Shown piece after piece: positions 1 to 14,000 of a stretch of DNA of 64,000 nucleotides. This DNA comes from Prostheceraeus crozeri (taxonomy: Eukaryota; Platyhelminthes; Polycladida; Euryleptidae). The stretch is taken from the NCBI GenBank assembly GCA_907163375.1, contig CAJQUW010007119.1:147950-211949 (forward strand), written 5' to 3'. The stretch's first letter is position 1, and every line of letters starts with the position of its first letter. The notes beneath the pieces are model-generated. The model was not told the origin of the DNA. It searched no databases and saw only the letters and a list, made by a program, of their open reading frames with translations. The position numbers and the translations under genes were made by a program.

Positions 1-889
1 TATATTCCACCACTCAAATTAGCTTTCCCTGATGAATGACACACTGAAAATCGCAAAAAGACCTACTTCGTAAAGAATGAGCTAGCAAGTTAACCCATAT
101 ACGACCGACGGTCATTTTTGAACCGAAAAGATTTTAAGCTTAAGGTGTTAATAGCACTTGAAAAGTTCAAAGCATGTTTTTGTAAGGGCAACCGAAGGAG
201 AAAACACTTTGCTAAGCTACTGTAATAATTCACAAAGGAATCAAAAGCCATACAAAATTCATTCATTCATTCATCACGTGGCCGGTGATCTAGCAGGCAT
301 CCTTATTCAGGCCATGGACTTGAAGCTTACGCGCGCGAACAATTCGAGCAAACTACGATTGTCCCTTTTCTTTCTTTTAGTTGATGACTCCAGCCATGTA
401 TGCGCATGACTGTAACTTCCCCAGAATATTCTATTCATGAGAATCGAACTGCTTGAACGCCTTCATCGCGCCTGCGGGCGCGCATTTTTCCAAGCAGCAT
501 GGGCATAAAGGTGTTCCACAGTTACGAGGTGACCAGCATGCTACTATAGTTACGATTGTTTTTCGATTGCCCTGAACTCCAGAAACATTTGCAATATACA
601 TGTACAATATTCTTTTTCATTTAGGCCTACTTCTCATTGTCACGGCCGCAGGTTGCGCACCCCTGGTCTAGATAGTAATAGATGCTCTAACAATTGAAAC
701 ACAGAATTAGACAACTTGCTTGTTCAGTCTTTGTTCCAAGAAGGAAAGAGTCGTACGTATATCGTATACTATTGAAAATGTCACACTCAAACAATAAGCT
801 GTCAGTCGGCTTTGGACACCAGCCAATACTGTAAATAGACTGCCGATATTAAGACCAATAGAGGGGATAGATGTCTATTAAAGTATCTG
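1..889. other. Flank, no gene recognised
   Basis: AT-rich sequence with one short plus-strand frame at 158-409 that has no recognisable similarity or splice context. Nothing else supportable was seen on either strand. Confidence 0.5.
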
Positions 890-1380
890 AAGCCAAATCG
901 GAAATGCAATTAACAATAAGAATGAAATGAGGCAAACGATAGATCAAATTGCCGCGCAAAAGATGTGCGGCTGATCGTACTCGAACCCACGACCCCAGTC
1001 TAGACCTATCGCTCCAGCTACTGAGTTAAGATCGCTTGATGAACAGGCGATTTCCAGGGTGTCCAAGGCTCACAAATCATCCTGATTGATAAATTGAAGT
1101 ATGAGGTGATGGCTTCGAGAATATAAGGGATAGTTCTCAATTGCGGCGTTGATTTTGAGCCAAATTGTTGTTTGATGATGAGAGCATGCGAATGAAGTAA
1201 ATGATGGCTGAGATGAAAGTGCTTTGAAATATTTGTATTTTTTGATTTTACCCAATTCAATTGAACCATCAACAAAATTACCACTTGACTACTTATGCTG
1301 GTGGAAATTCAGGAACTTTTTGACATTTTTTACTTTCTATGCTAGTTTTTGCCACTACCTCAGATCGTTTTGCATTTTTT
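890..1380 (-). repeat. tRNA-headed SINE, copy 1
   Basis: On the minus strand a tRNA-like B box (GGTTCGAGTAC-like) lies near 970-995. About 450 bp aligns by eye with 30090-30600, including TGATAAATTGAA, TAGTTCTCAATTG and GTAAATGATGGCTGAGATGA blocks. No intact cloverleaf is evident, so it is not called as a tRNA gene. Confidence 0.6.
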
Positions 1381-1910
1381 GATTTCTTGCCCACATTTTT
1401 TGCAAGAATTCAGCTTTGTCCAATTACATAAGCTCCTGCATGTGCTATCGTTTTGAATAAACATGCACTTCCAGTGAACTGAAGAACAATCTAATGCTGT
1501 GAATTCAATTGAATATGAATATGCTTGCAGTGCCATAGAGAGTTTTGTAGGTAGCATTTACAAAACATTTTTTTGTACATATTTCCAACACTATATCAGA
1601 AGTAATTGTTATACTGATTAATTACTATATAATTCATCTCGATGATCACATTGGAATCGATGCATTTAGTTGAAAGCTATCATACAAAATGTTTACATAA
1701 GGTAGCAAATTATAATCTTCCAGGAAGTGAAATTTTAGTGAAAAGCTTCAAAAAACACTAAAACCTATGTCGGCCGATTTAGCTTTAGGAGGACCACAGC
1801 AAAAATTCGACGGGGGGAAGGAATCGCTCCCCACGGTATAGAAAGGGTTAAGGATGGATGGCATTATGTACACACTAGAACTTCATTCACATCGATTTCA
1901 AATTAATATC

Positions 1911-2051
1911 TTACACACGATCTTCCGGAACGGCAGTGGGATTTTTTCTTAATTTCGGAGCGTAAAGCCGTCTCATCTTGTCGATTACTTCACTTGAGAG
2001 TTGTCTTCTTTTGTACTCCAACTTCCGCTTAAACTTCTTCTTGAGAGAGTT
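1911..2051 (-). CDS. Exon D4: basic LKKKF exon, apparent C-terminus
   Basis: Acceptor TTTCAG, phase 0. It encodes NSLKKKFKRKLEYKRRQLSS, then EVIDKMRRLYAPKLRK and a tail ending EDRV, followed by TAA (1911-1913). As in D1-D3, the same bases can instead be a phase-2 donor, GT|GTAAGA (exon end 1915), leading to a further E exon. No such exon was seen in 1-1910, so a stop here is a reasonable but unproven reading. Confidence 0.68.
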   Translation of the reverse strand, partial: NSLKKKFKRKLEYKRRQLSSEVIDKMRRLYAPKLRKNPTAVPEDRV

Positions 2052-5000
2052 CTGAAACAAATCATCTTCCGGTGTGAATTACATGCATGTTTAGAAATTT
2101 CAATTTCGGCTTGGGTGCCTACTTGCTGATTGCATATACCTGATAAACGAAAAATGTCGGACGGAAATAAATATCAATTCTGTTGCATGGATGTTATAAT
2201 TAATGTGATGGCTTATTTGTTAAGTATAACCGGCGCTGTGGCCTTGTGGTAGAGTGTTCGCTCTGCGTCCGGGAGACCTTAGTTCAAACAGTGGTCGAGT
2301 CAAACCTGAGACTTTTAAAATTAGGTACACTCTGCATTCTTGCCAAACACTCAGCACAAGAAGAATGAGAGTGTGAAGGTACTGCGCGTTGAAATTGATT
2401 TGTACACAAATCCCAAATAACAAACAAATTCTTCATCCACTTCTTGTATTGTTAAGTAGAATAAAATAAAGAAATACTGTACAAAAGTTAAAAGGATTGC
2501 GATAACATGTCCAGAGGCCTTTCGCCGGTTCACTTCAGTGGAACACACCGGATTACGGAATGGCAAGTTGCGATGTCTGACAGAGAGCGGTCACGAGAGT
2601 GAGCTAATAAACATTAATATTAATCTGCTACCACGCAAGGTGAAGTTGATACGTTTCTTTCTGTACACAAAGAGCCAGTATCATTCGCAACCGGTATTCG
2701 CAACTTGCCATTCCGTAATCCGGTGTGTTCCACTGAAGTGAACCGGCGAAAGGCCTCTGGACATGTCATCGTAATCCTTTTAACTTTTGTACAGATTTCT
2801 TTATTTTATTTAACTTAACAATACAAGAAGTGGATGAAGAATTTGTTTGTTTTGGGATTTGTGTACAAATCATGAATGAGAGTGGAATAAATAACAACTC
2901 GGCCAAATGGAATAAAGGCTCCGTGCCTAATATGCTTCCGAGTATAAACAAGGTTCATTTATTTTATTCATCGATGCAGGAAAACTAAATATCCATCGAT
3001 ATATCACTTACCCAGGTGCCATCCCTGTCCATCAACATTGGGTATCGATCGCGAATAGCCTCTCCAACTTGATAAAACTGCTGTTGAGTCATATAACTAA
3101 AAGAAAAATATCATCGTTACGAGGAAGAAAACATTGAAAGGAAATATGTTGATAACAGTTAACTGTAAGGAATCCACTTCGACCAAACGGGTTCATGAGA
3201 AATGGTGTATTTTCTAATTGTTTTCCATGTATCATGTAGTGCTATTATGCTGAGATTGTTGTTTTTAGGCGTGAAGACCCTCAACAGCAAACCTGGTAGA
3301 GAATAATCCAATGTTTATGGAAAACATAATTTCTGCCTAAACAGCATATTGATGAAAGTTCTTGTTATGGATAACTACCAAATAATGTATCAATTTTGCC
3401 GCCATTATCACTACCGTTTCACAAAAAATTGCAAATTCAAAATTATCTGACTAAAAATTGATCATTTATCACTCAATATTATGAATTAACAACGCACCAC
3501 GTACTCTCAGCATCTCCGTGGTAAGACATTAAGCTGTTTATCAAAAAAGTTTACCGTCTGGTTTTACCGTTGGTTGTCCAATTTAATTCGCTAAACGTGC
3601 CGGCTGTGTGCATATCTTTTAGCCGTTTACTGTGTTTACCAAGGAGAGATAACACACATTTCAAAAATGAAGAAAAACAAGACTGAAATATTAATAAATG
3701 TTGCCCAGCAAAGCGACTAGATCTAATAGAATACAACGACAATATAGGAACCATTATAAAGCGTAAATTTATCAGTCCGTTTTAATGGGAAATCTGATAC
3801 TTCCAAACTAACCCGCTTATCTGGTAGTAATTCCGCTAAATAAAAAAATAAAGCATCAATATCTTACTAGCTGCCGCCCAAATGTTTGAAGACATCCTTG
3901 ACAAGCGTTTGAAGAAATTCAACACCAAAGTGGAAGTCCTGTTTTAGTAAATCAGCATCCATTTGAGTGCGAATCTGTGATATTTGGTGCTTGATGTTTA
4001 GACTGAACTCTGGTAAAATGTAGATATCGGGCCAGGTACTCTTTTTTTCGTGACGTAGTCTATTGCCGATTAAGTTCGAGTTTGAAAATACGACAACACA
4101 ATCATTCGTCCAACATCGTTCCAATCCTTCGTAGTCTTCTATCACAACTTCATCTTTAGTTTTGAGGAGGAGTGGAAAGTTAGACGGAAGGCCCAACGCA
4201 CGAAGCCCTGAAAGATGGAATAATAGAATACTTCGATTGTGACCATTACTGTGATCTCGATGATTCGAGGAGTTAGCTTTGTAATAAATACACCTCTAGC
4301 ATCCTAAAAGCTATGAAGTCTGACAAACTTGAACCATGCTACAGCTAGTCATAAATTAGAGATCAAATATATAGCCTTGACTCTTTAAGTGTTCGATGTC
4401 ATCACTCCGAAACATAGATTCAGGGTTCCCGCGGCTTTTCGAACAAAAAAATCGAAGGGTCTTCAAGGGCAGAATCAATGATTTTCAGGGGTCACGTAAA
4501 TTTCAGATTTTTTCATATAAGTGTTGAAATACATTCTGCATGATCAAATAGATTATTTCTAAATTTCAAAATGAGTAGAAAATCAATTGGAATATATGTT
4601 AAATATTTGAACATTCAGTTAAAGATCTATGAGGTAACCAATGGCCGCTGCGACAGAACATGTGTCATACTGGTTAGACGTCCTAGCCGACTTGACGGCA
4701 ACAGGTAACATACGGGACAATTATAGGTTAACAAAGCAAAATGTGTTATCCCGTTAGTTGCCAACTTAGAAGACAAAATACCTACGGAATTGTATAATAT
4801 ATGGGGGCATATACATGTATAATCCCTGCACTCAAATGAGAAAACAATTTTGACTTATGCAAGTGTTAGTACATGTGAATGATTGTGTAGAAATATCTCA
4901 GTGGTTACAACTTTTTGATAAACTCCAAAAAAATTCTCAGATCATAAAATGCAGTTCAGGTTTAGCAATTTTCATGAGGAAAAATATTTCTTTAAAAGAT

Positions 5001-8000
5001 TCTAAGTGGTAATTCTCGCAGATAATTGCCAATTAGATGAAAGCTAGGCAATCGTGAATCATACATGGAATCATAACATGTAAAATATTTAAATTGATGA
5101 ATTCATCAAAATTCAAAGGTTTTCAAGGGCCGCGGGAACCCTGTATTCGGCAGCCGGTCCAGTATGAGAAATTACATCGACCTCACCGGTGCCGTTGAGA
5201 AATTGCATCGCCGAGTCAGTACCCGTCACCAGCATATGAGCACAGAAAAAATTGCGCTGCGATATAAAGTCCAACCTAATGCAATTTGAGAAGTAGAACC
5301 GTCAAACTAATTTAACAGGATTAATATTTTGCAATATTATATGCGGCAAAATAGTTCAAGGGACACATACTGCATCTGTTGTTATCCTGGTCGTGAGAAG
5401 CGTTTGAGAAACGTTTCAACCTTGATTCTCTCGTTTTAAAAAGCTTTATGTGCCGACATGAATCGACAACATTCAAAGGATATGAACATACCAAAAGCAC
5501 AAAGCCACACTAGGAAGTTAACAGTAGGATTTCCATTATGCATTATTCATTTTCAACAGCTGAAGGTCAGTAACCTTAGTGAGAGTAGGTTTTATCTCAC
5601 AAAGATGTCAGACTCGAACTCTGGAAATCAAGCACTTCCTTGACGACGTGCGGGAAATGAATAAGTTAACAAAATAACCACTGTTGAAGAGTGGCATAGC
5701 TGTTTTTATTGCGTTAGAACTGCCATTTCCGTTACCATAAACTGAGTTGAGATAATTTTTAGATGATGGAGTTCAGTAAACATACCTGATTGTACAAATT
5801 GATGATAAGACTTTAAAAGTAAATGTCTCATACAGCTTCCGTCCTCATTTGATATCCGAATTACACTCGTTCTCTGTAATAAAAGATATAATAATTTCCA
5901 ATCAAACACAATTGTGAATGACAATGCGATTAAACGGTTGCAAAATATGGCAAAATGTTTGATTTTTGGGTAAGGCAACAGATTGGTCGTAGTCAATATA
6001 CACTTTTCTTGCGCTAACGCTTACGAACAGCTTCGCTGGCCATCGTCAGGCGACTGAAAATAATTACATGCAAACCGATTATTCTGAGTTAAACTTCACT
6101 CTCCCAAAATGAATTACATAATAAAATTCGTGAACCTTAAAAGATCGTAGGCAAAAGAATTCATCCTCTGTCTAAGATCGGAACGAGATTATTACTGGTC
6201 GCAAGCGCTAGCGCAAAATATAAGTGTATATTTACTACGACCAGTCTGTTTCCTCATCCAAAAATGAAATCAAATGGGAGACATTTCCGTTCAACAGCAC
6301 AATTTACGAACTTAATAAAATGAATCTAGAGGGATTTCTTTCTTCTGTTTGTGGATGTGATATCGGTTAGTATCGCTTCGAGTTGCCTACACTGAGCTTC
6401 TTTCCATTATAATATAACGATCTCATTATAATTTGTCACATGCCGTTATGCAGTTTTGGCTTTCATATCTCAGCTCTCTCAATTTAGACCCACTGAGCTT
6501 TTCATACTACAGGGAATAGCACGCTTGGCCTAAAAATCCGCGGAAATACCAAAAACCCACTTTTTCATACTACTTATATTCACAGTGTTCGTACTGGCCG
6601 ATTTCGCATTTTTCGCGCCCCGCCCTGCGATTCGCGCCCCCAACTAATTGGTCTAAGATACATGTATGCACGAGCGTAAGGTCAATACATACATTTTTCA
6701 AACATATATGGAATTCATATAGGCATATTTACGGGTCAATTTCATAGGTCTATGACGATTTACAGCATTTATTAGATACCTTTGATGGAGTAGATGAAAA
6801 CATAATTGATTAATGGATGGCCCTGCATGGAGCAGACAACCATATGATATTAATGAGATCATATACGAACATATAAGTACGCTATAATGTATTCATTCTA
6901 ATTCGGTACTATAATATTTCCGCAACGTTGAATCAAATGAGCCTAAGGAACCCCGAAAATGCCTTTTCCAGTTCCAATTGGCTAGGATTTGGTTGTGGGG
7001 CCTTAGAAAAATGCCCGAAATCACTACAACCAAATCTGGGCCAAATGGAACCGAACCAAAGACTAAAATCGGGGTGTTCGGGCCTGTCATACCTGACATT
7101 TTCTCGGTGTAGTCAACGTCTTCGTTAAAATAACGTCGCCACACTTTCCATCTGGTACTGAAATGTAACATAATAAGCTCCATTAATACACCGTAAGAGT
7201 TTATGCCCTATTTTCCTTGTGATTTAAATGAAGAAAAGATCAGAAATGAAAGTACACATGTAAGTAGTTTCATTCAATCAGGTACATGATGATCGAGCTG
7301 TGTTGAATCAAAATGCTGTCTAAAAGCGCTAGGCACTGATAAAGAAAATATCACTTCAATTTCTTGGGAGAAATAACTTTCAGTTCTTCATGTGCTTTTC
7401 GCTTCAAAGTACTAGTCATGAGCTTCTCAGCTACTGCTCGTTTCTTTTCTTCCATCTTCTCCTTCTCATCAAGCAGAGCTTTAAGGTGGTCCTCCTCTTC
7501 CTTTAATGACCGTAATGCCTCCTCCTGCATTTTCACGAGGCTTTCTTTCCGTTTCATGATATCGCTGATTCGCTTTTCGTTGTTTTTGAGACCGGACTCT
7601 AACTCATTCAGCTTTGAATCATTTTTCTTCTGATTTTCGAAAGTTTTTAATATATCCTTCTCTGCTGCCTCTTCCTCCATCTCGCTCTTCAAACGCAGCT
7701 CATATGCTTGTTTGGCTTTGGCAACTTTCTCCAAAAGTGCCTGTGTCACTTCGAAGTTTCGCGATGAGATATTATTCGATGCCATGGCGCTCTTAATAAC
7801 GACGATCGCATTTATTGTAGTCGCGGACAGGTTACTCCGTTTCTTTGTCACTAGATCAGGCAGCAAACTGAACACCCTCTCCACTTCTGCGTTTCCGTGG
7901 GGTAATGTCATCGTGACTCGAGCCAGACGACTCAGAGTTGGCATCTTTGAGGACATTTTCTGCCAGTATTCTCCAATGTCCATTGGCTTCTCTGTTGTAC

Positions 8001-11000
8001 CTTGGAGGAGTCGAGCTTCAACTTCAAGAGTAGAAATCTCGTTTTGAGGAACAATTTGGGGAAAGCACTTCGCAAGAGTCTTCGCCCAGTTCTCCAGATC
8101 AGCATCGTTCGAATGATTCAGTTGTCTTCGGAAATCAAGAAATAAAAAACGTACCGGACATGGTTCTCTTTGAAGGACAGTCGAAAAAGGAAAGGCAGGA
8201 TCGAAATTCGACGAGCTTTTAGTCGTCGTAAGCCAGAAACGTTTTGATGATCATCTCTCTTTCTATTGCGAGTTGACCAACATATTACGTCCGTAGAATA
8301 CGCAGTGATGATTACGGTATGTCGTAGTAGGTTTACACATTATTCCTATTTGTTAGTGTTATGTCAGGAAGGCATTTTCTGGAATAAGAAGGAAAATATT
8401 CAATTCTATTACTGTCATCAATCTGATACATAGTCGTAGACACATCTAACAGTTCCCAGTGATATATTATAGTCAAATATTTTTTGGGGAGCGAAAATAT
8501 ATGGGACAATATTGGGGCGCGAAAATATTTTCGGAATTTTCGCGCCCGCCTTCATTTTTCGCACATTCGCGCCCGTTTTTACGGAATTCGCGCCCCAGTA
8601 CGAACACTGTATTCATCGATTTTTTTATGATCTAATTTTGGCTAGCAATTTTCTAAAGCACGAGTTCTTCAATAGAAAAAAATCAAAATTCAAATGCAAT
8701 TTTCAATTTCTAAACAAAACACATTCACAGACAGTAACGCGGAAACTTCCAACAATAATGCGGAAATTTCTATACATGCGCATCAGTGATAACATTTCAG
8801 ATAAATGAAAAAGAGAAACACTTTGTATTGTTCATTAACATTTGCATGTGGTTTCTAATCTGGGCTCGGATTTTTACTTTTTCACATAATTTGACATTTT
8901 CCGGAATTTTACATTTCCCCCCTACCCCTATATTTCTTCATTCCATATTTGCACGAAATACGAGAATGACCATTTCCATCACCAAATCCGCGGAACCGTT
9001 TTACTCCCTGATACTATGAATACAAGGATAGCATGGCTATCAAAAAATGTGTCAATAAATTCAGATGCATGCACATGAACCGCAGGATGCAGTTATCTTC
9101 AAGAATTTATGCATTGAAAAGTGTTGAATGAAGCCTATAAATGCTTTCAATTTCAACAGACTGAAGGCTCCAGTTGAAATGCATTGGGTTGATGGATAAA
9201 GTTCGGCTTAGGTTTAGTTTGCTTGGTTCAAATTTCCTCGTTTTTCGACGTCTCTGCTTCCACTTTAGTCGAGAGCAATGTCTTCTGAAAAACTAAGTAT
9301 CACAAGACTTTCTTAAATTGATGCGTGCCATAACGTCCTAGTGGTCGGTCACCATTAAATGGCGCATTTCACCGGTGTTGTTATCTATAGCTCTTTTCAC
9401 AGGCTAAAGTTCGGATCAGTCTTAGTGATGCTTCCATCAATTTTGAATTTGAATTGCGTCATAAAATTTTGCGAATGCACTGTCTATATTACGATGATGA
9501 AAACGTTAACTGGATCTGCTAAAGACGTTTCATCAATTTTAGACTTACCGATATATTTTTCCTCTTTGCTCTGTTTCCCTGGACGCTGGATACTCGACCA
9601 TGCTCCACCGTTCTTTGGATCCGTTCTTCTTGATTCTCTGGATCTACTTCCACGCTTGCTGTCACATCTTGGTCCTCGTCAATGTCGCAAGTCGGTGCAA
9701 CTCTGAAAAGTTGAATTCATTGATCCGATAGGAATCAAAATCTAATTGATTTCAAATGTGTTGTTATAGTTACATTTAATAAGGTATTTTTTAGGAGCAA
9801 ATCCTATCAACTTTATAAAAATAGATGGATAGAAATAGATTGGCGCTCCTCAGAATTTCAAACAGCACCATCGACTGAAACGAAATATCGAAGAATTAAG
9901 ACTGTTATAACTTACACAGATGGATTTCTCATTGCATGGAAGCCACTTTTCTTCTTATGAAGACCATAAATTCTCCGCATTTCTTCCTTCTTTTCACTCG
10001 TTAAATTTCTTCTGTTGTATTCCATTTTTCTGACAAATTTACACCTCAATGTAGTCTGAAAATTAAAGTAAAATGAGAAGCATAACTTTTCTGATACATG
10101 CTTTATAAATTTTTGACATTTGAACTTGACATGCTAGAGATCAATAAAACTTCTTTTTACTGTCTTCCATTTTGCACTTGGTTATTACTACTTAAATTGT
10201 TTCAGCAACATATTTGATCACTCCGCGGTATCTTAAACTCATCAGTAAAACAACCAGATGCTAGATATAAAAATCAAATATTTCTTTACGAAAATATTCA
10301 TCCTTGTAATCGAATACGCAACATGAGTTTGCATACTGGGACTATTAATGATACATTCGTAAAAATGATTAGGAAATTTATACAACAATTAAGATAAAAA
10401 AATGAAATTTGTATTTCAGAAAACATTAAATGATTTTGAAAACCTGCATCGATTGCCAGAATTGTTAAATCGGTTGATTCTTGTCAGTTCGACAACGGCA
10501 CCACATGGGCGACAATAATAAAAGTTCAGCAACGAAATTTCATCATAAAAGGCATTTTAACTTCAATTGTACTATCTTTAACTGAATTATATTTATTTCA
10601 AATACATATTGAATATAATTATGTTATTTTTCGACTTCATAATTATTTTTGACGTACAAAGAATCGACTCAAATAATCAGAGGAGCTCGAGAGGCTTTGC
10701 CAAATAACCGATATCAGAGAACATAAAAATTTACCATGCTCCTCCACTTTTAATGCTTGACGCTGATTTCTAGATTTCTCTTAAGTTAAAACTTTAGGGA
10801 AACCGAGCCTATTCCTCAGCAGAGGATAAATGTAAAAAGCAAAAGAGCTTAGTTATATGAGGTTTATAAAGTAGAATAGTGAAGTTATCAAAAACACAGA
10901 ATAATACATGATATTTGAATTTCAGCTTGTTAATGATGTTAAACATCATGGACCAAACTAATGAAAGCTATAATCAGAAATAATGCGAGAATTACAGCGA

Positions 11001-14000
11001 TGCACAAAAGTTGAGAAATAGATATGCGAGTATAAGGTGATACTAAAATAACTAAGTAATCACACAACTGCATGTTTTGTGAATATTACTAAAGCCGTTA
11101 TTGTTCTGGCAACTTATTCTGATGAGCTTGCTTCTATTACTCCGTGTTCTCGTTCTTTCACCAGATGCGCAAGAAGAGTTGACTTATACGCATTTCAATA
11201 GATCCTTCTTCCATAAAATAACACGATTAATGAAAAAGCTTCCTGGAGGTATTCACAACGTCTGTTAGTGTTGAAGCATTCAGAGGGCCGTCAAAAAGAT
11301 TCGACTGAGCTTCATGGAGAGTTGACAATTAGAGGAATATTATAATGTAGGCCGATTTCTATTATGTTATCTTGGCTGAAGAGACAGATAGGGGGATATA
11401 AATTCACAATGACTTATTTATTATACATCTTTAATCCCCGTATCCGTCTGTTCACTTTCCCATTTCTTTACATGCTATCTTTTTCCGTATTTCTGTTATT
11501 GGCTTACTTAGTTGTACAGTAACGACTTATGCACCTTTTTCTGTACTGTTAATTACTTTGTTGAAATTCCTTTATCATCCCCTTTTTTTCTTTCTTTGCA
11601 TTTGATCATCTGCTATATAGGCCCTGTTGCATAGGCGAGTCCTCCCAAGCTTTGAATAAATAATACGTTGCTGATGGTCGATGACACCTATAAATATCGC
11701 ACAAAATTGCATGTTTAGTTAATAATCAATGAAAGATAGGCGGCATCTAATAAAACTCTCGGTGCTCGATTACAGATTGCAAGGCCAAGGACTTGACACT
11801 ATGCCACGAAGACTGAAGTCTTCTCCGGCATTTGGGGTAAGATTAGCTGGTTGACGTCATTGGCCACTGAATAATGGACATACCAAAAACTAACCAAAGA
11901 AAAGACCATGCCATGCTTTGCATTAAATAAAATGAATTGAATGAGATGGATGTCTGTCTATGTTCATCACGCAACAATCATGTTCATAACCATTGTCAAA
12001 GACATTGATGTACATGTGCATATGTAAGTAGTACATGACTAACTCGCGCGACCTGGCCTAAGTTGATAAATCATATAGTGACAGTTTCACTAGGAAAGTA
12101 TATGTATATACCACACAATGAGTGGTGAAACCCTAAAAGGACAGATATTCAATGATACTTTTGCAATCACTTCGTAAAATGATTAACTCACCCACGTTCC
12201 ATCTCGATCCATCAACATTGGATACGCCCTCCGAATAGCCTCTCCAATAGCAGAAAGCTGCTTTCTGGACAGATAACTGAAAATGAGGGGTAACACGTTT
12301 AATGATCGGACTCATTCTGCAAAGATGTCTGACTATAATTGCTTCGGTGGAGAAAGCGATCTTATTACTCAGTGGAGCAACTGGTCCACATAACCAAGGC
12401 GCTCATGCATTAAATAATGTGATACAGCAAATGCTGCACCCAAAAGGACCTCAGTCATCAGTTGAGCGCCATCTCTCACGCAGATTTCGACCCACTAAGC
12501 TCATTATCTCTCAGTAAGCTCAGTATTAGGATGATGGGTCCGCAACAGCTATTGCGCCTAATTCCTTAACACCAGGGTCATCACTTCACCGATCACAAAT
12601 TTATAGGAGGCCCATACGTTACATTTTCTGGGGCCCATTTCAGTTTTGATACGATTTTGAGCAATCCAAGAGTCAATTTCAAGTAGTTACGAATCTTTAT
12701 GTGCCGACACGCTCTAGGCCCTATGATGAGAATAAAAATACATTGATTATTAATGCACTAAGGACACAGATCACAATTAATTAGATCTGAAATATGTTGA
12801 GTCAAAGTACCTACCGCAGACAAAAAACCTCCAGCCTTTTGGGAGTATAACTAGTATAACTTTTATGTTTTTAAAGCGCCGCAGACAAAGCCACCCTTTT
12901 GGGAGTATAACTAGTTGAACTTTTATGTCTATGAAGCGCCGCAGGTGAAACCTCCAGCCATTTGGGAACATAACTAGTAGAATTTTGATGCTCTTAAATC
13001 GCTGAAGACAAGACCACCTTTTTCGGGAGTATAACTAGTTGAACTTTTATGTCTATGAAGCGCCGCAGGCGAAACTTCCAGGGGTGACCGCAGAGAAACA
13101 GTGTTAGATAGTGAGGGTGAATCTTGCTGTTTGAGATTTGTCAGCCTAACAGTATTTCTTTGGGGTCGCCCCAGGCTTTTGGGAGTGCAACTAGTAGAAT
13201 TTTTGCTTTTAAAGCTCCTTCTCTACGACTTTCTATCTGAAAGGCCCGTTCTCATCCTCCTTCCATCTGAAGGGATCCCCGTTCTCATCCACCTTCCATC
13301 TGAAGGGGTCCCGTTCTCATCCTCCTTCCATCTGAAGGGGTCCCGTTCTCATCCTCTTTCCATCTTCATAAGGATAAAGCCAAAACCTCTGCAGATAATA
13401 TGATCCACGGCTGAGTTAATATAGTTCATAATGAGTTCCAATCTCGACCATGCGCACCTGATGTGTGAAGGCTTGCCGTCTAAACAAGAGATTATCAGTC
13501 ATTGTCAATACGGACATCTTGCGAAAGTAATTTTGTGAACTGCTTCACATCAGTCAAAAGCAGTTCACAAAATTACCTTTGCAATTAAAAGAAAGTGCCA
13601 AAGAGACTTAAAGTTACCAAAAGACTCAGGAAAACCTCTACTATCATCTTTGTAATACAGATAAATATACGAATTCCTTCTTATCATCCAGTTTGTCAAA
13701 TTTTCTATAGAGCTCTGTTTTGTGTCTTAATGAATTTTCTAAACTCATCTCTGTTTTACAGTCAGCTGTGGCTGCTTTGCCAAATAAATGCAAAATAATA
13801 TCATTATTATCTTATCAGAATGCCCTTGCTAATGTTAAGTTCACTTTCCTTCCGTCCAGAAACAAAGTAGGTACCTTAACTTTCGACTTAATGCTGAACG
13901 TTAGTCTAGACATCCAATATACCGCTTTTTCTCAACGCCGCGGCGTTAATTTACCATCGCCTACTTTTAAGTGCAGCGTTCATTGAATTGTACGATTTTT

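Noticed and set aside
1-1910. A further E exon and fifth module downstream of D4
   Set aside because: No phase-2 exon with good splice sites or CIDE-N-like sequence was found here; it could still lie beyond the window.
7364-7633. Plus-strand open frame opposite the hAT transposase
   Set aside because: It is the antisense shadow of the Lys/Glu-rich coiled-coil tail, giving a Ser/Phe-rich product with no signals of its own.
12816-13085. CRISPR-like spacing of repeats
   Set aside because: The units are contiguous, with no unique spacers, in a eukaryotic intron; it is a minisatellite.
13101-13403. 100-codon plus-strand frame
   Set aside because: It is produced by the 33-bp minisatellite; the 'protein' is just the repeat translated and no splice context supports it.
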